Below are positions 1 through 12,018 of a stretch of 64,000 bases of DNA, in pieces. Origin of the DNA: Siphlonurus alternatus (Eukaryota > Arthropoda > Insecta > Ephemeroptera > Siphlonuridae). The position numbers were made by a program, and so were the translations under genes. How positions within the stretch are numbered: position 1 is the stretch's first letter; every line of letters begins with the position of its first letter. The notes below the pieces were generated by a model. That model ran no database searches and was not told the origin of the DNA. It was given only the letters and a program-made list of their open reading frames with translations. The DNA is taken from contig OX463781.1 of NCBI GenBank assembly GCA_949825025.1, forward strand, positions 436,501 through 500,500, read 5' to 3'.

Positions 1-169
1 AATAAATTTACGCGGCAGCGGCAAAAATTTCATGATTTTAAATGTTAGAACTGATAAAAATTTGCTGGAAAGTTCAGAAAAATTATAGGAATATTTGATG
101 TTTCTATATAATTGTGTGTTTGTTTCCAAAATTTCTGGGGGGGCTGCAGTACCGCAGTACTATAGTACG

Positions 170-310
170 AGCCGCCCCTGCAAAATACATTTATATCAAG
201 TCACGAGGCAGCACTTTTATTTAAAGGACTGGCGCTGCAAAAAGGGGCGTGGGACGTGGTTGTTAAAAGTGATATTTAAATAAATTTTCAAAATATTTCT
301 CGGGTTGTAA
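170..310. repeat. Degenerate CRE-foldback-like fragment
   Basis: This resembles the middle of the foldback family seen at 330-640 and 26952-27270: a 'cacgaggcagcac' core, an 'aaggac' spacer, and an AT-rich arm ending near 'atcagaatagcata'. The arms are too degraded to define ends. The assignment rests on visual similarity only. Confidence 0.35.
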
Positions 311-329
311 AAAATATCAGAATAGCATA

Positions 330-640
330 ATGGAGTATCGATCTCAAATTTTTTTATTGCAGAAATGGATAAAGTGCAAAGTTATGGTACTCTGACTTTA
401 TCAGATTTTTTAGAGTCTGGGAACTATTTTTAAAAAATTATGAAACGTCCATTTTGTGACGTCACCCTATCATTTTCTTAAGGAATGATGCCTCGTGACG
501 TCACAAAATTGACATTTAATATTTTTTTAAAAATAGTTACATGGCTGTCCAAAATCTGAAAAAAAAAAATCAGGGTAGCATAACTTTTTGCAAACACTAT
601 CAATTTCTGCAAAAAAAAAAAAAAATAATAATAATAATTG
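330..640. mobile_element. Foldback element with two TGACGTCA palindromes
   Basis: Two inverted arms are visible. The left arm runs from 'tattgcagaaatgg' through 'gcaaagttatg' and 'tcagattttttagag'; the right arm repeats these in reverse ('aaaatctgaaaaa', 'agcataactttttgc', 'tttctgcaa'). Each arm ends inward at a TGACGTCA octamer (457-464 and 496-503). It belongs to the same family as 26952-27270 and 24545-24875. There is no coding capacity, so it is probably a non-autonomous DNA element. The superfamily is not determined. Confidence 0.7.
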
Positions 641-1008
641 TGGTTGACTCTAAAATGACTACTAAATCCTTCATGAGCCTTTTGTTCATTTCTGCAATAA
701 ATAAATTTGAGGTATATTATATTATATGTTTACTATTTTTTTCAAATATTTTATTCTAATTATAACCATACATTTAAATTACTAAAGCCCTTCAATTTGA
801 AAATAAAAATATTGCTATACTTTCATATTAATTTAATAAATTTTCAATTTCGAACTCTGCCATACATCATTGCAACCTTTTTTCTTCTCAAGCTAACTTG
901 CTCATTGTGAATATTACAACAAATAATTAATTATTAAGTTAATTAAAAAATATATATTTTAGTAAATATTATAGTTTTAAAGTTTAAAAGAAATGAAATT
1001 AATTATTT

Positions 1009-1011
<3 letters not shown>

Positions 1012-1052
<41 letters not shown>
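1012..1052. repeat. (AT)n microsatellite
   Basis: About 40 bases of uninterrupted AT dinucleotides. Confidence 0.95.
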
Positions 1053-1055
<3 letters not shown>

Positions 1056-1086
1056 ATGTTAATGTTTTAAAAATTAAAACATTATT

Positions 1087-1349
1087 ACCCGAGTTGAAAT
1101 GAATTTCATCTTTTATTCACTATTGAGCTATCTTCTTGTCTAATTCACTCCTATTTCCTATCTTGCACCATTTTAGAGGGAAAAAGACGAGATTACGTAT
1201 TTTTTCGCTGTTTGAGCATAAAATGTCAGACAAATTGTTTTCATTTCATCCTCAATTTTTGAGCGAGGAAGAATTAGGATGTGATTTAGAGGTAAAAAGA
1301 TTATGTTTAGACGAGTAAAGGGTGAGTTGAAGACGTAATGTTTCAATTA
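1087..1349 (+). mobile_element. R1 dispersed repeat, copy 1
   Basis: This is the reference copy of the most abundant repeat in the window (about 260 bp). The left end is 'cccgagttgaaa', followed by 'ttcatcttttattc', 'cttgcaccattttagagg', 'gagcataaaatg', 'ctcaatttttgagcgagg' and 'gaggtaaaaag'. It ends near 'gttgaagacgtaatgtttcaa'. The two ends are loosely inverted around AGTTGAAA, so it looks like a MITE. No protein is encoded; the small open frame inside it (1136-1318) is incidental. Confidence 0.75.
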
Positions 1350-1837
1350 GTGTTGACTTTTCGTATACCATTTTTTTTAATAGTTCCAAACCTTTTGACT
1401 AATTAGCTACGACAGTTTGGCAGGTCTCCAAATTTGAAATTAAAAGAAATGTTTTTTCAAAACGCACAAGAGCTGGAGGATGCCAGTGAACAAATTGCTG
1501 AACATTTCATTCCTAAAGTGATAAATGCTTAGGGAAACGTTAAACCTACATTTGTGTATTTGGACTAGTATATAGCATTATGATCAATAATAGTAAGGCT
1601 AAAAAAATTTATGAATCGACTGATTTCAGCTATAATTATAATGCTATTTTATGTTACGTAATAATTTATAAATATTTATTTGTATGTATGTAAAAGGGAT
1701 GTAATATAATAATATATTGTATTTATTTACAACTTTATATAGCCAGAAATTGCTTGTATAATTGGAAAAAATATACAAAACAAAATTATAATTTATTAAA
1801 ATCGTTTTTATCTTGTATACCTGACTTGTGATCGGAA

Positions 1838-2083
1838 ATCAATCTCATAACATTTACTTTCTTCATAATTGTCTTCCCGTTTTGCACCGTTTTCGAGGAA
1901 AAAACACGAGATATTCTTTTCTCTTATTGAAATTAAAATTTCAAAAATATTAAAATATTATCTGCATTTAATCCTCACTTTGAGCGAGGAAAAAATAAGA
2001 TGAGTTTTTGAGGTAAAAAAAGTAACAAGATTAGGTTTAGACGTTAGAAGGATGAGTTGCAAATGAAAAGGTTTCACTGAAAG
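1838..2083 (+). mobile_element. R1 dispersed repeat, copy 2
   Basis: It carries the R1 landmarks in order: 'tttgcaccgttttcgagg', 'cctcactttgagcgagg', 'gaggtaaaaaaag', 'ggtttagacg', 'gatgagttg'. The ends are more diverged than in copy 1. Confidence 0.7.
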
Positions 2084-2492
2084 GGACATTTTTTGGTCCA
2101 GAAATGCTCTTGAATATACACAGGCATCTTATTGCAGCTGTAACTCCTGAGAAAAATTACAATTTTGTTTTAATTATCATTATCAATAAAAAACAATTAA
2201 ACTTGGAATTAAGTTGCAAGAGAGCTTGAAAATAACAATAAAACTTTTGGTACATATATTTTTACTAACTTTTTAATGTCAAAATCTAAAGAATAAACTA
2301 ATTGTTACTAATTACTAATAATTTGGTAAAATGGAAGCTGCTGTAGAATTTCAGCTTAATCTTTTAATTGCAAAATTTCAATTTGTTTGCATTAAAAATT
2401 TAGGACAGTATTTTACCACACAAATTATTTGTCTTAGTTCTGCATACAATTTCAACTCAGCAAAAAAACTTCATGTAAAAAAATTAGAGGTT

Positions 2493-2744
2493 CCTAGTTG
2501 AAAAAATTACGACTTCAAAATTTTTTACATGTCTAAAATTAATCTTATTACCTTAAAAACATCATCTTATTTCTTCTTTGTTGAATGTAAGGATGAAATT
2601 TAAGCAATAATTATACATGGCATGTTCAATAATAGAGAGGAAGACGTAATCTTGTCTTTTTCCAGCATCAAAAATGGTACAAAATTGGAGGAGAAAAGAC
2701 GAGGACAAAACGTGAATAAAGTTGAATATTATTCCAACTCGGGT
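2493..2744 (-). mobile_element. R1 dispersed repeat, copy 3
   Basis: Reverse orientation. It begins 'cctagttgaaaaaattac' and ends 'ccaactcggg', showing the inverted AGTTGRAA ends. The internal 'aaaatggtacaaaattgg' block is present. Confidence 0.75.
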
Positions 2745-3203
2745 TCGCTGCTACAAAACATTTCATAAATGCGCTTAATTGATGATCACAAAAAATAACA
2801 TTAATATATTATTGAATTATAAACAAATTATATTTATTTAAATGGTAAGTAGAAATAAATTTGGCGTCGTTGGCTTCAATTCTGTTTTGAATAATGAACT
2901 AAATTACAATTCAAGCATCGAAAAATTGACAATTTACTACAAAAATTTCTTTCTAAATATTGAAAGTTCTTAAAATTTCAACGACTTCAACTCACGTGGC
3001 TTTGTAAATTCATATTCAATATTTCATCTGGTTTTAATAAATTTTGATTTAATTCCCGCGTCTCAATATAAATCGATCTTACCACGTCGTTTCCAAACAA
3101 CTTCAGCTCGAATTTGGCTCGTAGACGGAAATGATTTTGCGGATCTCATCAAGTCTAAATGTATTTTTAATATTATTTCACAACAATTCTAGTATAACGT
3201 TTT

Positions 3204-3425
3204 AACCTGAGTTCAATTTTCATATTTTACTTTTAACAAATATTGTCGTCTTTTTTCTCTTTTACACCATTTTCGAGTCAGAAATGTTGTCTTCTTTCCT
3301 CTTATTGAGCATGGTAAATTATAAACATTATCTCTATGAGCGGGGAAGAAATAATATTAAGATCTGCTTTGCAGAGAAAAAGACGTAATTAGATTTAGAC
3401 GTTTCAAGGATGATTTCAAGATACA
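3204..3425 (+). mobile_element. R1 dispersed repeat, copy 4
   Basis: Starts 'cctgagttcaattttc', contains 'tacaccattttcgag' and 'gcggggaagaaataa', and ends around 'ggatgatttcaag'. Confidence 0.65.
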
Positions 3426-3539
3426 TTTTTTATTTATTTATTTTTATTTTTTATTTTATTACAATGTTGGCTTATACTACAGCATATTCTGCTATTGATG
3501 TAAGCATTCAAACTTAACAACAATATTAACAACAGTTGG

Positions 3540-3850
3540 AAGGATTGATGGGAAAGGAGGCGGCTGTGGCCTTGTGTTAGGAACTGCCCCGGCATTTGCC
3601 GTGGAGTGACGATGGAAAACCACAACCACCGTCGAGGCAGGCGGCACCAAAGGGAACGACCTTCGGCACCTCCCGAATACAGGCAGTATAGTGGAAGAAC
3701 ATACATGCCGTCACTCGGGAACTTTCCAGAAAACGCTGCCATACCTCAGCTCGAAGTGACGAAAAGTCACCTGAGCCAAAGCAGGAAGCGGTCCTGGGTC
3801 TCCCGAGCGATAGGCAGAGATCAAACCACTACGCTACGCTTCAGGTAATA
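3540..3850 (-). mobile_element. tRNA-headed SINE-like repeat
   Basis: Read on the minus strand, the 5' end (about 3845) begins with 'agcgtagtggtttgatctc', which resembles a pol III A box. It is followed by a degenerate B-box region around 'gggagacccagg'. The 3' part ends with 'caaatgccggggcag' and 'aaggccacagccgcc', like the 3' ends of the other SINEs in this window. It is GC-richer than its flanks. The open frames at 3434-3742 and 3606-3848 lie in this repeat and are not supported as genes. Confidence 0.5.
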
Positions 3851-4782
3851 GATTTAACGCACTTCAGACATTTTTTAACCTGCATGCAATTTTTGATTGC
3901 ATCTAAAACCTAAAACATAAGAGATGTTTTTGCTTTTTCCAAGTTCGGAGAAAGATTTAAAAGACTACCTTAAGCATTTTGCAATTACCTGAACTGTATA
4001 TAATAAATTTAAATTTTATTTTTATTAGAAATGTCCTCATTATTTCGGCCATAATAATATACGTAACCTCCATAATACTAGATACAAATATTTATATTCA
4101 CAATGCATTATAGAACATTGGCTAATGAAGATGAACTGCATTACCATATTATATGGCATTATTCTCTTCAAAAGTTGTACAATAATCTCCCAGTCATTTA
4201 AAAAGTGAAATTGATTTCTTGTGCATAATGAAGAGAGAACTGCATTTACTAGCTCTGAATATAAATACTTTAAGTTGATTTCTTTTTCTTTTGAAGATGT
4301 ACAATTTTTCGCATTTTGTACTCAATAATTTAAGAAAAATTAGGGTCCTCATTAGGGCTGTGAAATTGATCTCGAGATTCGAGTCGGATCGAGCCAAAAT
4401 TTTCGGGACCTCGATTTTATTGTGTACCGAAAACCGAGTATTTCGAGTTTCAAGCCGAAATCGAGCTTTTCGACATTCGAGCCGAAATCGAGATTCTCGA
4501 GATTCGAACCAAATCCGAGCTTTTCGAGTATTGGGTCGTTGCTTGAATTGTTAATTTATTTTTACTATGTAAATTCAGAAAAAATATATTTTATATACTT
4601 AATTACTATTATACGCTATAGGTACTGCACATGTTTTCATTTGATGGGAGTTTTAGTTGAATATTCTCTCATACTTATACGTTATTTAACTTGTGTTGTG
4701 GGGTTGTTGACCTAGTAAAAATACTACCTGGAGGGTCCGACACCGATGGACAGACACGCAGGGAGGAAGTAGCGGTATTTAA

Positions 4783-5192
4783 GGGCATTGGGTGTAGCAC
4801 CGGTAGTTGGCAACACTGACGTATCTTCACCATGCTAATTTTTGATCATTGCTCCTCGGAGTAATTTTTATGCTAGAGCTAAGCTGATTGCTGTAGTATC
4901 AAGATAATTAGTAGCACAAGTTCACAATTTGGCTAAATAAAGCCTGATTTAAAGAAAAGTATTTTTTTTATATTTTAGAAAAATGCATGTAAATTTAAAA
5001 AATTACTAAAAAATACTTTTCTTTAAATCAGGCTTTATTTAGCCAAATTGTGCACTTGGGCTACTAATTATCTTGATACTACAGCAATCAGCTTAGCTCT
5101 AGCATAAAAATTACTCCGAGGAGCAATGACCAAAAATTAGCATGGTGAAGATAGGTCAGTGTTGCCAACTACCGGTGCTACACCCAATGCCC
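4783..5192. mobile_element. TTAA-flanked foldback MITE nested in the hAT-like element
   Basis: Nearly perfect arms of about 190 bp (4783-4972 and 5008-5192) are inverted about a short AT loop near 4990. The ends read 'gggcattgggtgtagc' and its reverse complement. TTAA abuts both ends (4779-4782 and 5193-5196), which suggests a piggyBac-type mobiliser. A transcript would fold into a long hairpin. No coding sequence. Confidence 0.75.
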
Positions 5193-5387
5193 TTAAGGTT
5201 GACTGACATTTAAAAATGTAAATAGAGAGCTTTGCTTTAAAATTTTTACTCAATACAAAAATAAACGCGTCTCTTAATTTTCTGCCAATGTTAAGTTCTT
5301 TCTTGTAAATCCTTTATCACACTGCGATTGACACATGCAAGGACACAAGCAGGTAAAATGGTCAAAAAGTTTAGCATGAGAATGAGG

Positions 5388-5393
<6 letters not shown>

Positions 5394-5421
<28 letters not shown>
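5394..5421. repeat. (AT)n microsatellite
   Basis: Short AT dinucleotide run inside the hAT-like element. Confidence 0.9.
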
Positions 5422-5423
<2 letters not shown>

Positions 5424-6033
5424 CTCGACTTATTATTAAAACTTCTTCACACGACTTAGTTAAAACAATACTGTGTTTAACTTTGAATGCTTCAATGTTT
5501 ACGCTAATAGCAGAACTAATATAGCATCGCTAACATATTGGAAAAAAACAAAATAAAATATTTAAGAATAAAATTGTTTGACGATGAAGTAGGCGTTATT
5601 AAGAGGGTTTAGTATAGTTCATTCAATTGACAATTCATAACTTAAGGTCCTCAATTAAACAGAAAAAAAAAACTTGTGGTTCCGCTGTTTTTTTTCTATA
5701 ATACTAAATTATCGCACACACAAATTGAAAGAGAACGAAAATTAATTTAAAAACATTTCTCCTTAGTTTGTTATGATTAATTTGCGTATAATTTATGGAT
5801 TCTATCAAGATTATTGCACAGTTATCTATAAAGCAAAAAATAATATTTTTTGAGCTTTGACTCGATTATGAGCCATTTCAAGATTTGGCTCGATTTTTGA
5901 ACTTGGTTCGAATTTCGAGCCTGGCTCGATTTTCGAGCTTCGGCTCGAAATATCGGGTTTCGAGCCAACTCGAGCTTTTTTTTTCGAGATCCAGCTGAAA
6001 ATTTTTTGAGTTTTCTACAGCCCTATTCCTCAT

Positions 6034-6663
6034 TAATAGGGAATCTTAAAAGTAACCAACTTGAAAATAATGTAATTATACCAAACAACGTTACACGAAG
6101 CAGTTCAATGTCTTCAACAAAGTGTAAGTGAACTTTGAAGCTTCCTCCGTTCTCACTGCAAACTAATTTCATTACAACAATAGCAAATGTTTGCATTGTT
6201 TACTTGATATTATGCCGTGTTAATTTTCATTTAAATTTAGTACAATCATGAGCAATAAAATCAAGACCCTACACTTGAGAACGCCCCATATATGAATGTT
6301 GATTTATTTATTGTCTATATTTTCTTAGTAAATTTTCAAAGATACTTAATATGTTACTAATTATTTTTCAAAAAAATAGTAAATTGACTCTATTTTTTTA
6401 ACTTTTTTCAGTACAAAATTTGCACTTGGAATAAGTGCTTGATAGGCCAAAAGTGCTGGATGTAAGACAAAATTGCAGCAATCTTGTACTGACATAACGT
6501 ATACTGAAACCAATTCAGCATCTAAAAATTTAGTGTATACCGATCAAATGAAGGTATAAGCGTATAAATATAAATATATGCATGATATAATATATACATA
6601 TATAGAAAATATATGTGTATATTATATTCACACAAAAAATTCCAGTGCTTCCATTTTGAATAA
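6034..6663. other. AT-rich spacer, nothing recognised
   Basis: No open frame of note, no clear inverted repeat and no relative elsewhere in the window was recognised. Confidence 0.5.
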
Positions 6664-6853
6664 AATACTATTCTTATTTACTCTCATTTTGTTGCTACTG
6701 ACTCGTCTTTTCCTCGAATTTTGCAACATTCGATTACGTCTTGATTCCTCTTAAACTTTGTTAAACTCATTTTGAAGATATGTGTTCTGGCTGATAAGAT
6801 GTACTAGGATTAGGTTTAGACGTGTAAGGACGAGTTAAATATTTTTTCAACAA
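6664..6853 (+). mobile_element. R1 dispersed repeat, degenerate copy
   Basis: Contains 'actcgtcttttcctcgaa', 'gattacgtcttgattcctc', 'aggattaggtttagacgtg' and 'gacgagttaaat' in R1 order. The central part is partly missing. Confidence 0.6.
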
Positions 6854-6985
6854 GGTATGTGTCAACAAGAGGTCATTTCTCTACAGGTGTACCTAATTAT
6901 ACAAAGACAAAGGAGTGGTAACAAACTTACCACAATTGCAGTACTTCAACTTGCTAACAAGGCTAACACCCCATTGACAAGAGTC

Positions 6986-7208
6986 TAAAGGCGGGTTCAG
7001 ATGGCGACAACGGCGGTGCGACGCGATTATGACGCAATAAATGTGAAATCAAATGCGGCGAGCGAATTTGCCGGGTGCGGCACCGAATATCGCGTAATTA
7101 TGTTGTTCTTATTTTTAATTGCCAAATATGGCTGCCGATGGATGTTACAGCAAGTGCGCATTATTCAAGTCGCGACACAGGCTGTAAATCGCTTATGAAA
7201 ATCCACCT
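6986..7208. mobile_element. MITE, 'aaaggcgggttcagatggcg' family, copy 1
   Basis: Inverted ends are visible: 'aaaggcgggttcagatggcg' on the left and 'tatgaaaatccacct' on the right. The body is rich in 'gcgacgcg' and carries the block 'gttacagcaagtgcgca'. Relatives lie at 7240-7433, 15893-16050 and 24066-24288. The end style and body resemble PIF/Harbinger MITEs, but that is only a suggestion. The open frame at 7001-7198 is incidental. Confidence 0.6.
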
Positions 7209-7239
7209 GTACACCCCGAAAATTTTAAAACCCTAACTT

Positions 7240-7433
7240 CGAAGGCGGAATTACATTAGCGACTTCCAGCCTGCGACGCAAAATATTGCGCACTTGCTGT
7301 AACATCAATTTGTGGCCATATTTGACGGTTAAAAACAGCATTGAAATTCAAATTTTTCTCGGCGAATTCGCTTATAGAATTTCACAACTTGAACGTGCAA
7401 ATCGCGTCGCATCGCCGCTCATTTGATTCCACA
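7240..7433. mobile_element. MITE of the same family, copy 2
   Basis: Starts 'gaaggcggaattacattagc' and carries 'gcgcacttgctgtaacatc' and 'cggcgaattcgc'. It ends in 'gccgctcatttgattccac'. It lies about 30 bp from copy 1, so the two sit nearly back to back. Confidence 0.6.
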
Positions 7434-8068
7434 TTGAAGCATATCACAGGCTCGTTGCGAACGAATTTACATGTGACTGAGAGAAACATGGAAACCTCAG
7501 TTAAAATAATGGTAGATAATAACATCAACATGTACCACCAAATAAATTTGTAAATGTGAACACACAACAAGAAACGTAATACATTAGAATTCAGGACATT
7601 ATTCCCTCTGAGAAAGTTAAATGGGAACTGCTCCCTCTGCGTATGTAGATTTTGAGACGTGACAATTCTGTTCCCAGAAGAAATTAAACTCCGCTGTAAG
7701 ATATGACAAAGTCGTGATATTGACATCTTTCACAGTACACCTCTGGAAACCACGAACGCTTGCTATGCTTGTGTTGTCACGTGGTCTATGAAGGGGAACT
7801 TGAAATATCTTGTTATGTCCAGTGACTGAGTGATCGTCTCACCTCCCCCCATCTCTCTGTTTCTGGAGCTGCTATAGATAGTGAGGTGTCCGTATCGTGA
7901 AAAACAATCACCACGCATTTCTGTTCCATCCATATAATAAAGTTATAAAGTTACTTCTTGTCATTTGAAAAAGAGTTTTGAAGTTTGTGAGGACATACAT
8001 TACAAAAAGCTGCATAAATTTATTACTTTAATATTTTTCAGTATACTGGTTTATTATATTACATTATG
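7434..8068. other. Spacer, nothing recognised
   Basis: AT-rich with a moderately GC stretch at 7730-7900. The minus-strand open frame at 7382-7726 has no recognisable motif and overlaps the neighbouring MITE. I do not call it a gene. Confidence 0.4.
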
Positions 8069-8072
8069 TTAA

Positions 8073-10202
8073 CCCATTAAAGCCTAGCGATGCATTTTAG
8101 CATCGCAAAACACTCCCTGGCGAAAAAATATTTAAAAATAAAGTTACGGTGCTATATTGCTAAAAACAGTCAATAACTATTTGCATTGACACTATAGATA
8201 TGCTAATATATCAATTTTGATTTTTTTAAAAAAATTGCCCATCAGACGCTAAATCAAAGTTGGGGTACAAATTTTGTTCGCCTTCTGCTCAAAGTTATTT
8301 TGCAAATATTTTAATAACTTTTTTAAAAATTGTAGTAAAATTTTCATTCTTATATGAAAATGCTCCCTACATACTACACTTTGAAGTAAAAAATCAAAAA
8401 GTTGGTTGACATAAATATTTTGGGTGATATGCCGTGTCAAGTAAGAGTGATGCTAAATTGCATCGCTAGGCTCTAATGTAGTCAATTTCTGCTTTTTTGC
8501 TGTTTTGAGGTTACGACCTCTTACAGTCCAAAAAATTTTTTTGGGGGTCTCTAATGAGTAGATCCTTCTGTTTTATGTCAAAACAAAAATTCAGAGGGTC
8601 CCAAGTGGGCCCTAAAGGCAAAGGATCCACTTTGACATCAATTATAGAAACAAAATAAAGTGTCAAAAAAGGTAATGACTATTCAAATTTGTTATTTGTG
8701 TGTTGAATATATTTTTGTATGTTACTTGAAAGCGTATGAAGGGACTTCAACGGGTCCCACCAAGGGGTCCCAAGGGTCCCAGAGTAGTTTTTTGCTCCGT
8801 ATACTTTTTTTCATTGTAATTGAATACCATATAGAAAGTATTATTTGAACTTATGGCATTGCAAATCCCAAGATACAAGATGCAAGTTACATGGTGGGGC
8901 CCATGCAGGGCCTCATATGAGACCCAGGGGCCCATAATACTCCTGCTCCTATATTTTAGTTTGGTATTTTATATATTTTCTAATGCGGTCCTCAGTGTCT
9001 TTATTCCAGTAAAGTGTAACCCGTACCCTCAAGCTAGCGAAAATTTTGTAAATATAGAGTTACCTTGAAAATATGGTTAACCCTTTAGTAGCTAGCGCAA
9101 AGGCAATGAGCATTACATTAGAAAATATGTAGGATGCCAAAATACAATATAAGAGCTGCAAGCATATTATGGGTCCCTGGGTCCCATGAGAGACCGTGCA
9201 TATACACCGCCATCATGTTCATACCTTGCAATGCTAGCTCAAAAACAGTACACTCGAGTGTATTGTTTGAGCTAGCATTGAAAGGTATATCCCAACATGA
9301 TGGCGGAGTCTATGCACGGCCTCACATGGGACCCAGGGACCCATAATACGCTTGCTCTTATATTGTATTTTGGCATCTTATATACTTTGATTATTTTCTA
9401 ATGTATTGCTCATTGCCTTTGCGCTACTAAAGGGTGACCCGTTTTTTCAAGCTAACTGTATATTTACAAAATTATCGCTAGCTTGAGGGTACGGGTTACA
9501 CTTTACTGGAATAAAGACACTGAGGACCGCATTAGAAAATATTTAAAATACCAAACTAAAATATAGGAGCAAGAGTATTATGGGCCCCTGGGTCTCATAT
9601 GAGGCCCTGCATGGGCCCCAACATGTAACTTGCATCTTGGGACTTGCAATGTCATAAGTTCAAATAATACTTTCTATATGGTATTCAATTACAATGATAA
9701 AAAGAATAGGGAGCAAAAAACTACTCTGGGACCCTTGGGACCCCTTGTTGGGACCCGTTGAAGTCCCTTCATATGCTTCCAAGTAACATAAAAAATTATA
9801 TTCAACACACAGATATAACAAATTTGAATAGCCATTTCCTTTTTTGACACTTTATTTTGTTTCTATAGTGATGTCAAAGTGGGTCCTTTGCCTTTAGGGC
9901 CCACTTGGGACCCTCTGAATTATTGTTTTGACATAAAACAGAAGGGCCTACCCATTAGAGACCCCCAAATAACTTTTTTGGACTGTAAGAGGTATTAACC
10001 TCAAAACAGCAAAAAAGCAGAAATTGACTACATTAGAGCCTAGCGATGCAATTTAGCATCACTTTTTAATTGTCAATTAAAACTTCAATTAAAATTTAAA
10101 AAAATTAAAATTTTGATTTTTCTCACTTAGAGACCTAATACTTTCAAATTATAGCAAAAAAAATTAAATTTGAAACAAAAAATTAATTCAGGCTCTAATG
10201 GG
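8073..10202. mobile_element. TTAA-flanked transposon built round a giant palindrome
   Basis: The outer termini are inverted: CCCATTAAAGCCT at 8073 and AGGCTCTAATGGG ending at 10202. Each abuts a TTAA (8069-8072, 10203-10206), matching piggyBac target choice and CCC-type ends. Inside lies a palindrome from about 8443 to 10062, with arms of about 810 bp centred on 'cactcgagtg' near 9254. The arm ends repeat the terminal 'cattagagcctagcgatgc' motif in inverted order. Repeated 'gggtcccaagggtccc'-type GC blocks occur in both arms. No transposase is encoded. The open frames inside are palindrome artefacts, present on both strands. Confidence 0.75.
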
Positions 10203-10460
10203 TTAACATTCATATAATATCAATAACGTTGTTTTTTATGCTCTATTGATTCTGCAGAGTATGCTGTATTTTTATAAAAGACATTGTATTAAAAAAGGAT
10301 AGTATAAAATTACTGTCAAAAAGGGGAATTCATTTTTTTTTTTTTTAGAGCATTGAAGTAAGAATTCGATATTTCTAATTAAAACATAAATTGACATTAA
10401 AAATTTAACAACAATGCATTAATAACGACGTAAAAACATAATAAGTTATCTCGTCTTTAA

Positions 10461-10531
10461 ATGGCTCATTCTCTCTCTGTCTCTCTGTTCTCTCTTTCTG
10501 TCTCTCTCTGTCTCTCTGTTCTCTCTTTCTT
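10461..10531. repeat. Degenerate CT-rich border of the microsatellite
   Basis: Imperfect 'ctctctgt' and 'tctttctg' units grade into the regular CTGT array. Confidence 0.85.
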
Positions 10532-10957
<426 letters not shown>

Positions 10958-11214
10958 AATATATTTTTAATATAAATGCAAATCGAGAACAAATTATAAA
11001 TGCGGTTTGTTGTTTTCACTGACGAATTTATAAATAACGAATTTCCGTACATTGTCATGTTTAATTTATTGTAGATGGAATTTTTGATTGATGGCGATGT
11101 ATAATTTTATTTGTTGACGAATGGTAATAAAGAAAATGTTGAAAAATGAAAGATAATTTTTTCCAGAAGAGAGATAAAAAGATAAAACCTGTCCCATAGT
11201 GCATGATGGAATCT

Positions 11215-11460
11215 TCTTGTCGGATCAACGAAGTAAAGCAATACCTAATGTGATTAGTATTTGGATAGGTGACCATTTAAAAAATCGTATTTCTCACCCC
11301 GGGGTAAATCGTTGCGCTTTTCCATTATGTGGTTCCCCTGGCTTTGGACCAATGTCTACATCAGGTTCATTGACAAAAGCTGTACTGTTCATCTTGGCCA
11401 AGGTTTCCACGTTTCCATCAGTCACAAAATATGCCAAGATGCATTGCAAAGCCGTGGAGT
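11215..11460 (+). mobile_element. 5S rRNA-headed SINE (SINE3-type), plus strand
   Basis: The head (about 11219-11274) follows 5S rRNA: 'ggatcaacgaagtaaagcaa', then 'gattagtatttggatagg' and 'tgacc', matching the 5S internal promoter region with substitutions. The body 'ggttcccctggctttggacc' and central domain 'aaggtttccacgtttccatc' match the copies at 27331-27612 and 63321-63627. It ends near 'tgcattgcaaagccgtgg'. The open frames here (11199-11546, 11294-11641) are incidental. Confidence 0.75.
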
Positions 11461-11520
11461 TATGTTTTATGTGTATATTATATTTTAATAATACATGTCG
11501 TATTTTTTGCGTTTCGGAAG

Positions 11521-11574
11521 GTTCAGGCCCTACGCTCAGTGAGTAATTAGTAAGTAGAAGTAGGGCCTGACTGG
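11521..11574. repeat. Short inverted repeat (hairpin)
   Basis: 'tcaggccctac' and 'gtagggcctga' are complementary arms about 30 bp apart, just downstream of the SINE. Function unknown. Confidence 0.7.
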
Positions 11575-12018
11575 GGATTTCCTCATGAGAGACATTGTGT
11601 GCTTTGACGTGCTTATGTAGATATTTACAATTAAAAAACAATAAAAAAATATTATAAAAAAATGCAAATTTCCATACAATAATTTTTTATTATTTTTTTA
11701 TTTTTTTATATAAATAGTGAAATTGATTGATGACAAATAATAATTTTTATTTGGTTCACTTATATAAATGAAAAATAAAAACTGTTCAAAAATGCATGCC
11801 GCATTAAAAAAAAAAAAAAAGGATAAAAAAGGATAAAAATAATTGTAGTTGTAAATTTAATTGTCCATCACTAAATGTCATAAATTTTATGCGACACGAT
11901 GTGACCCATCAGTGGTGTTATTTGGCACAATTTATTTTTGTGAACAGGAAATTTACAAATTATAAATCATGGGCATGGCTTTTAGGGAATACGACAGAGT
12001 AAAAATAATTTAAAAGCA
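11575..12018. other. AT-rich spacer, nothing recognised
   Basis: Contains poly-A and poly-T tracts (for example 11804-11820) but no gene and no repeat I could match. Confidence 0.4.

Larger units (their letters stand above)
4353..6025. mobile_element. hAT-like non-autonomous DNA transposon
   Basis: The termini are inverted: TAGGGCTGT at 4353 and ACAGCCCTA ending at 6025. Near-matching 8-bp direct repeats flank them ('gtcctcat' 4345-4352, 'ttcctcat' 6026-6033), which is the hAT hallmark. Both subterminal regions (4370-4540, 5850-6005) are arrays of short 'tcgagc'-containing repeats, plausible transposase-binding arrays. No transposase frame is present. The middle holds a separate nested foldback (4783-5192) and an AT microsatellite. 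A fragment of the same family, in reverse orientation, lies at 43824-44458. Confidence 0.75.

Noticed and set aside
4353..6025. A protein-coding gene in the 'tcgagc' arrays (for example 4291-4715 and 43882-44163)
   Set aside because: The frames are low-complexity translations of short subterminal repeats of a hAT-like element.
8747..9346. Several open frames in the palindromic element
   Set aside because: They mirror each other on opposite strands because of the palindrome; no domain is recognisable.
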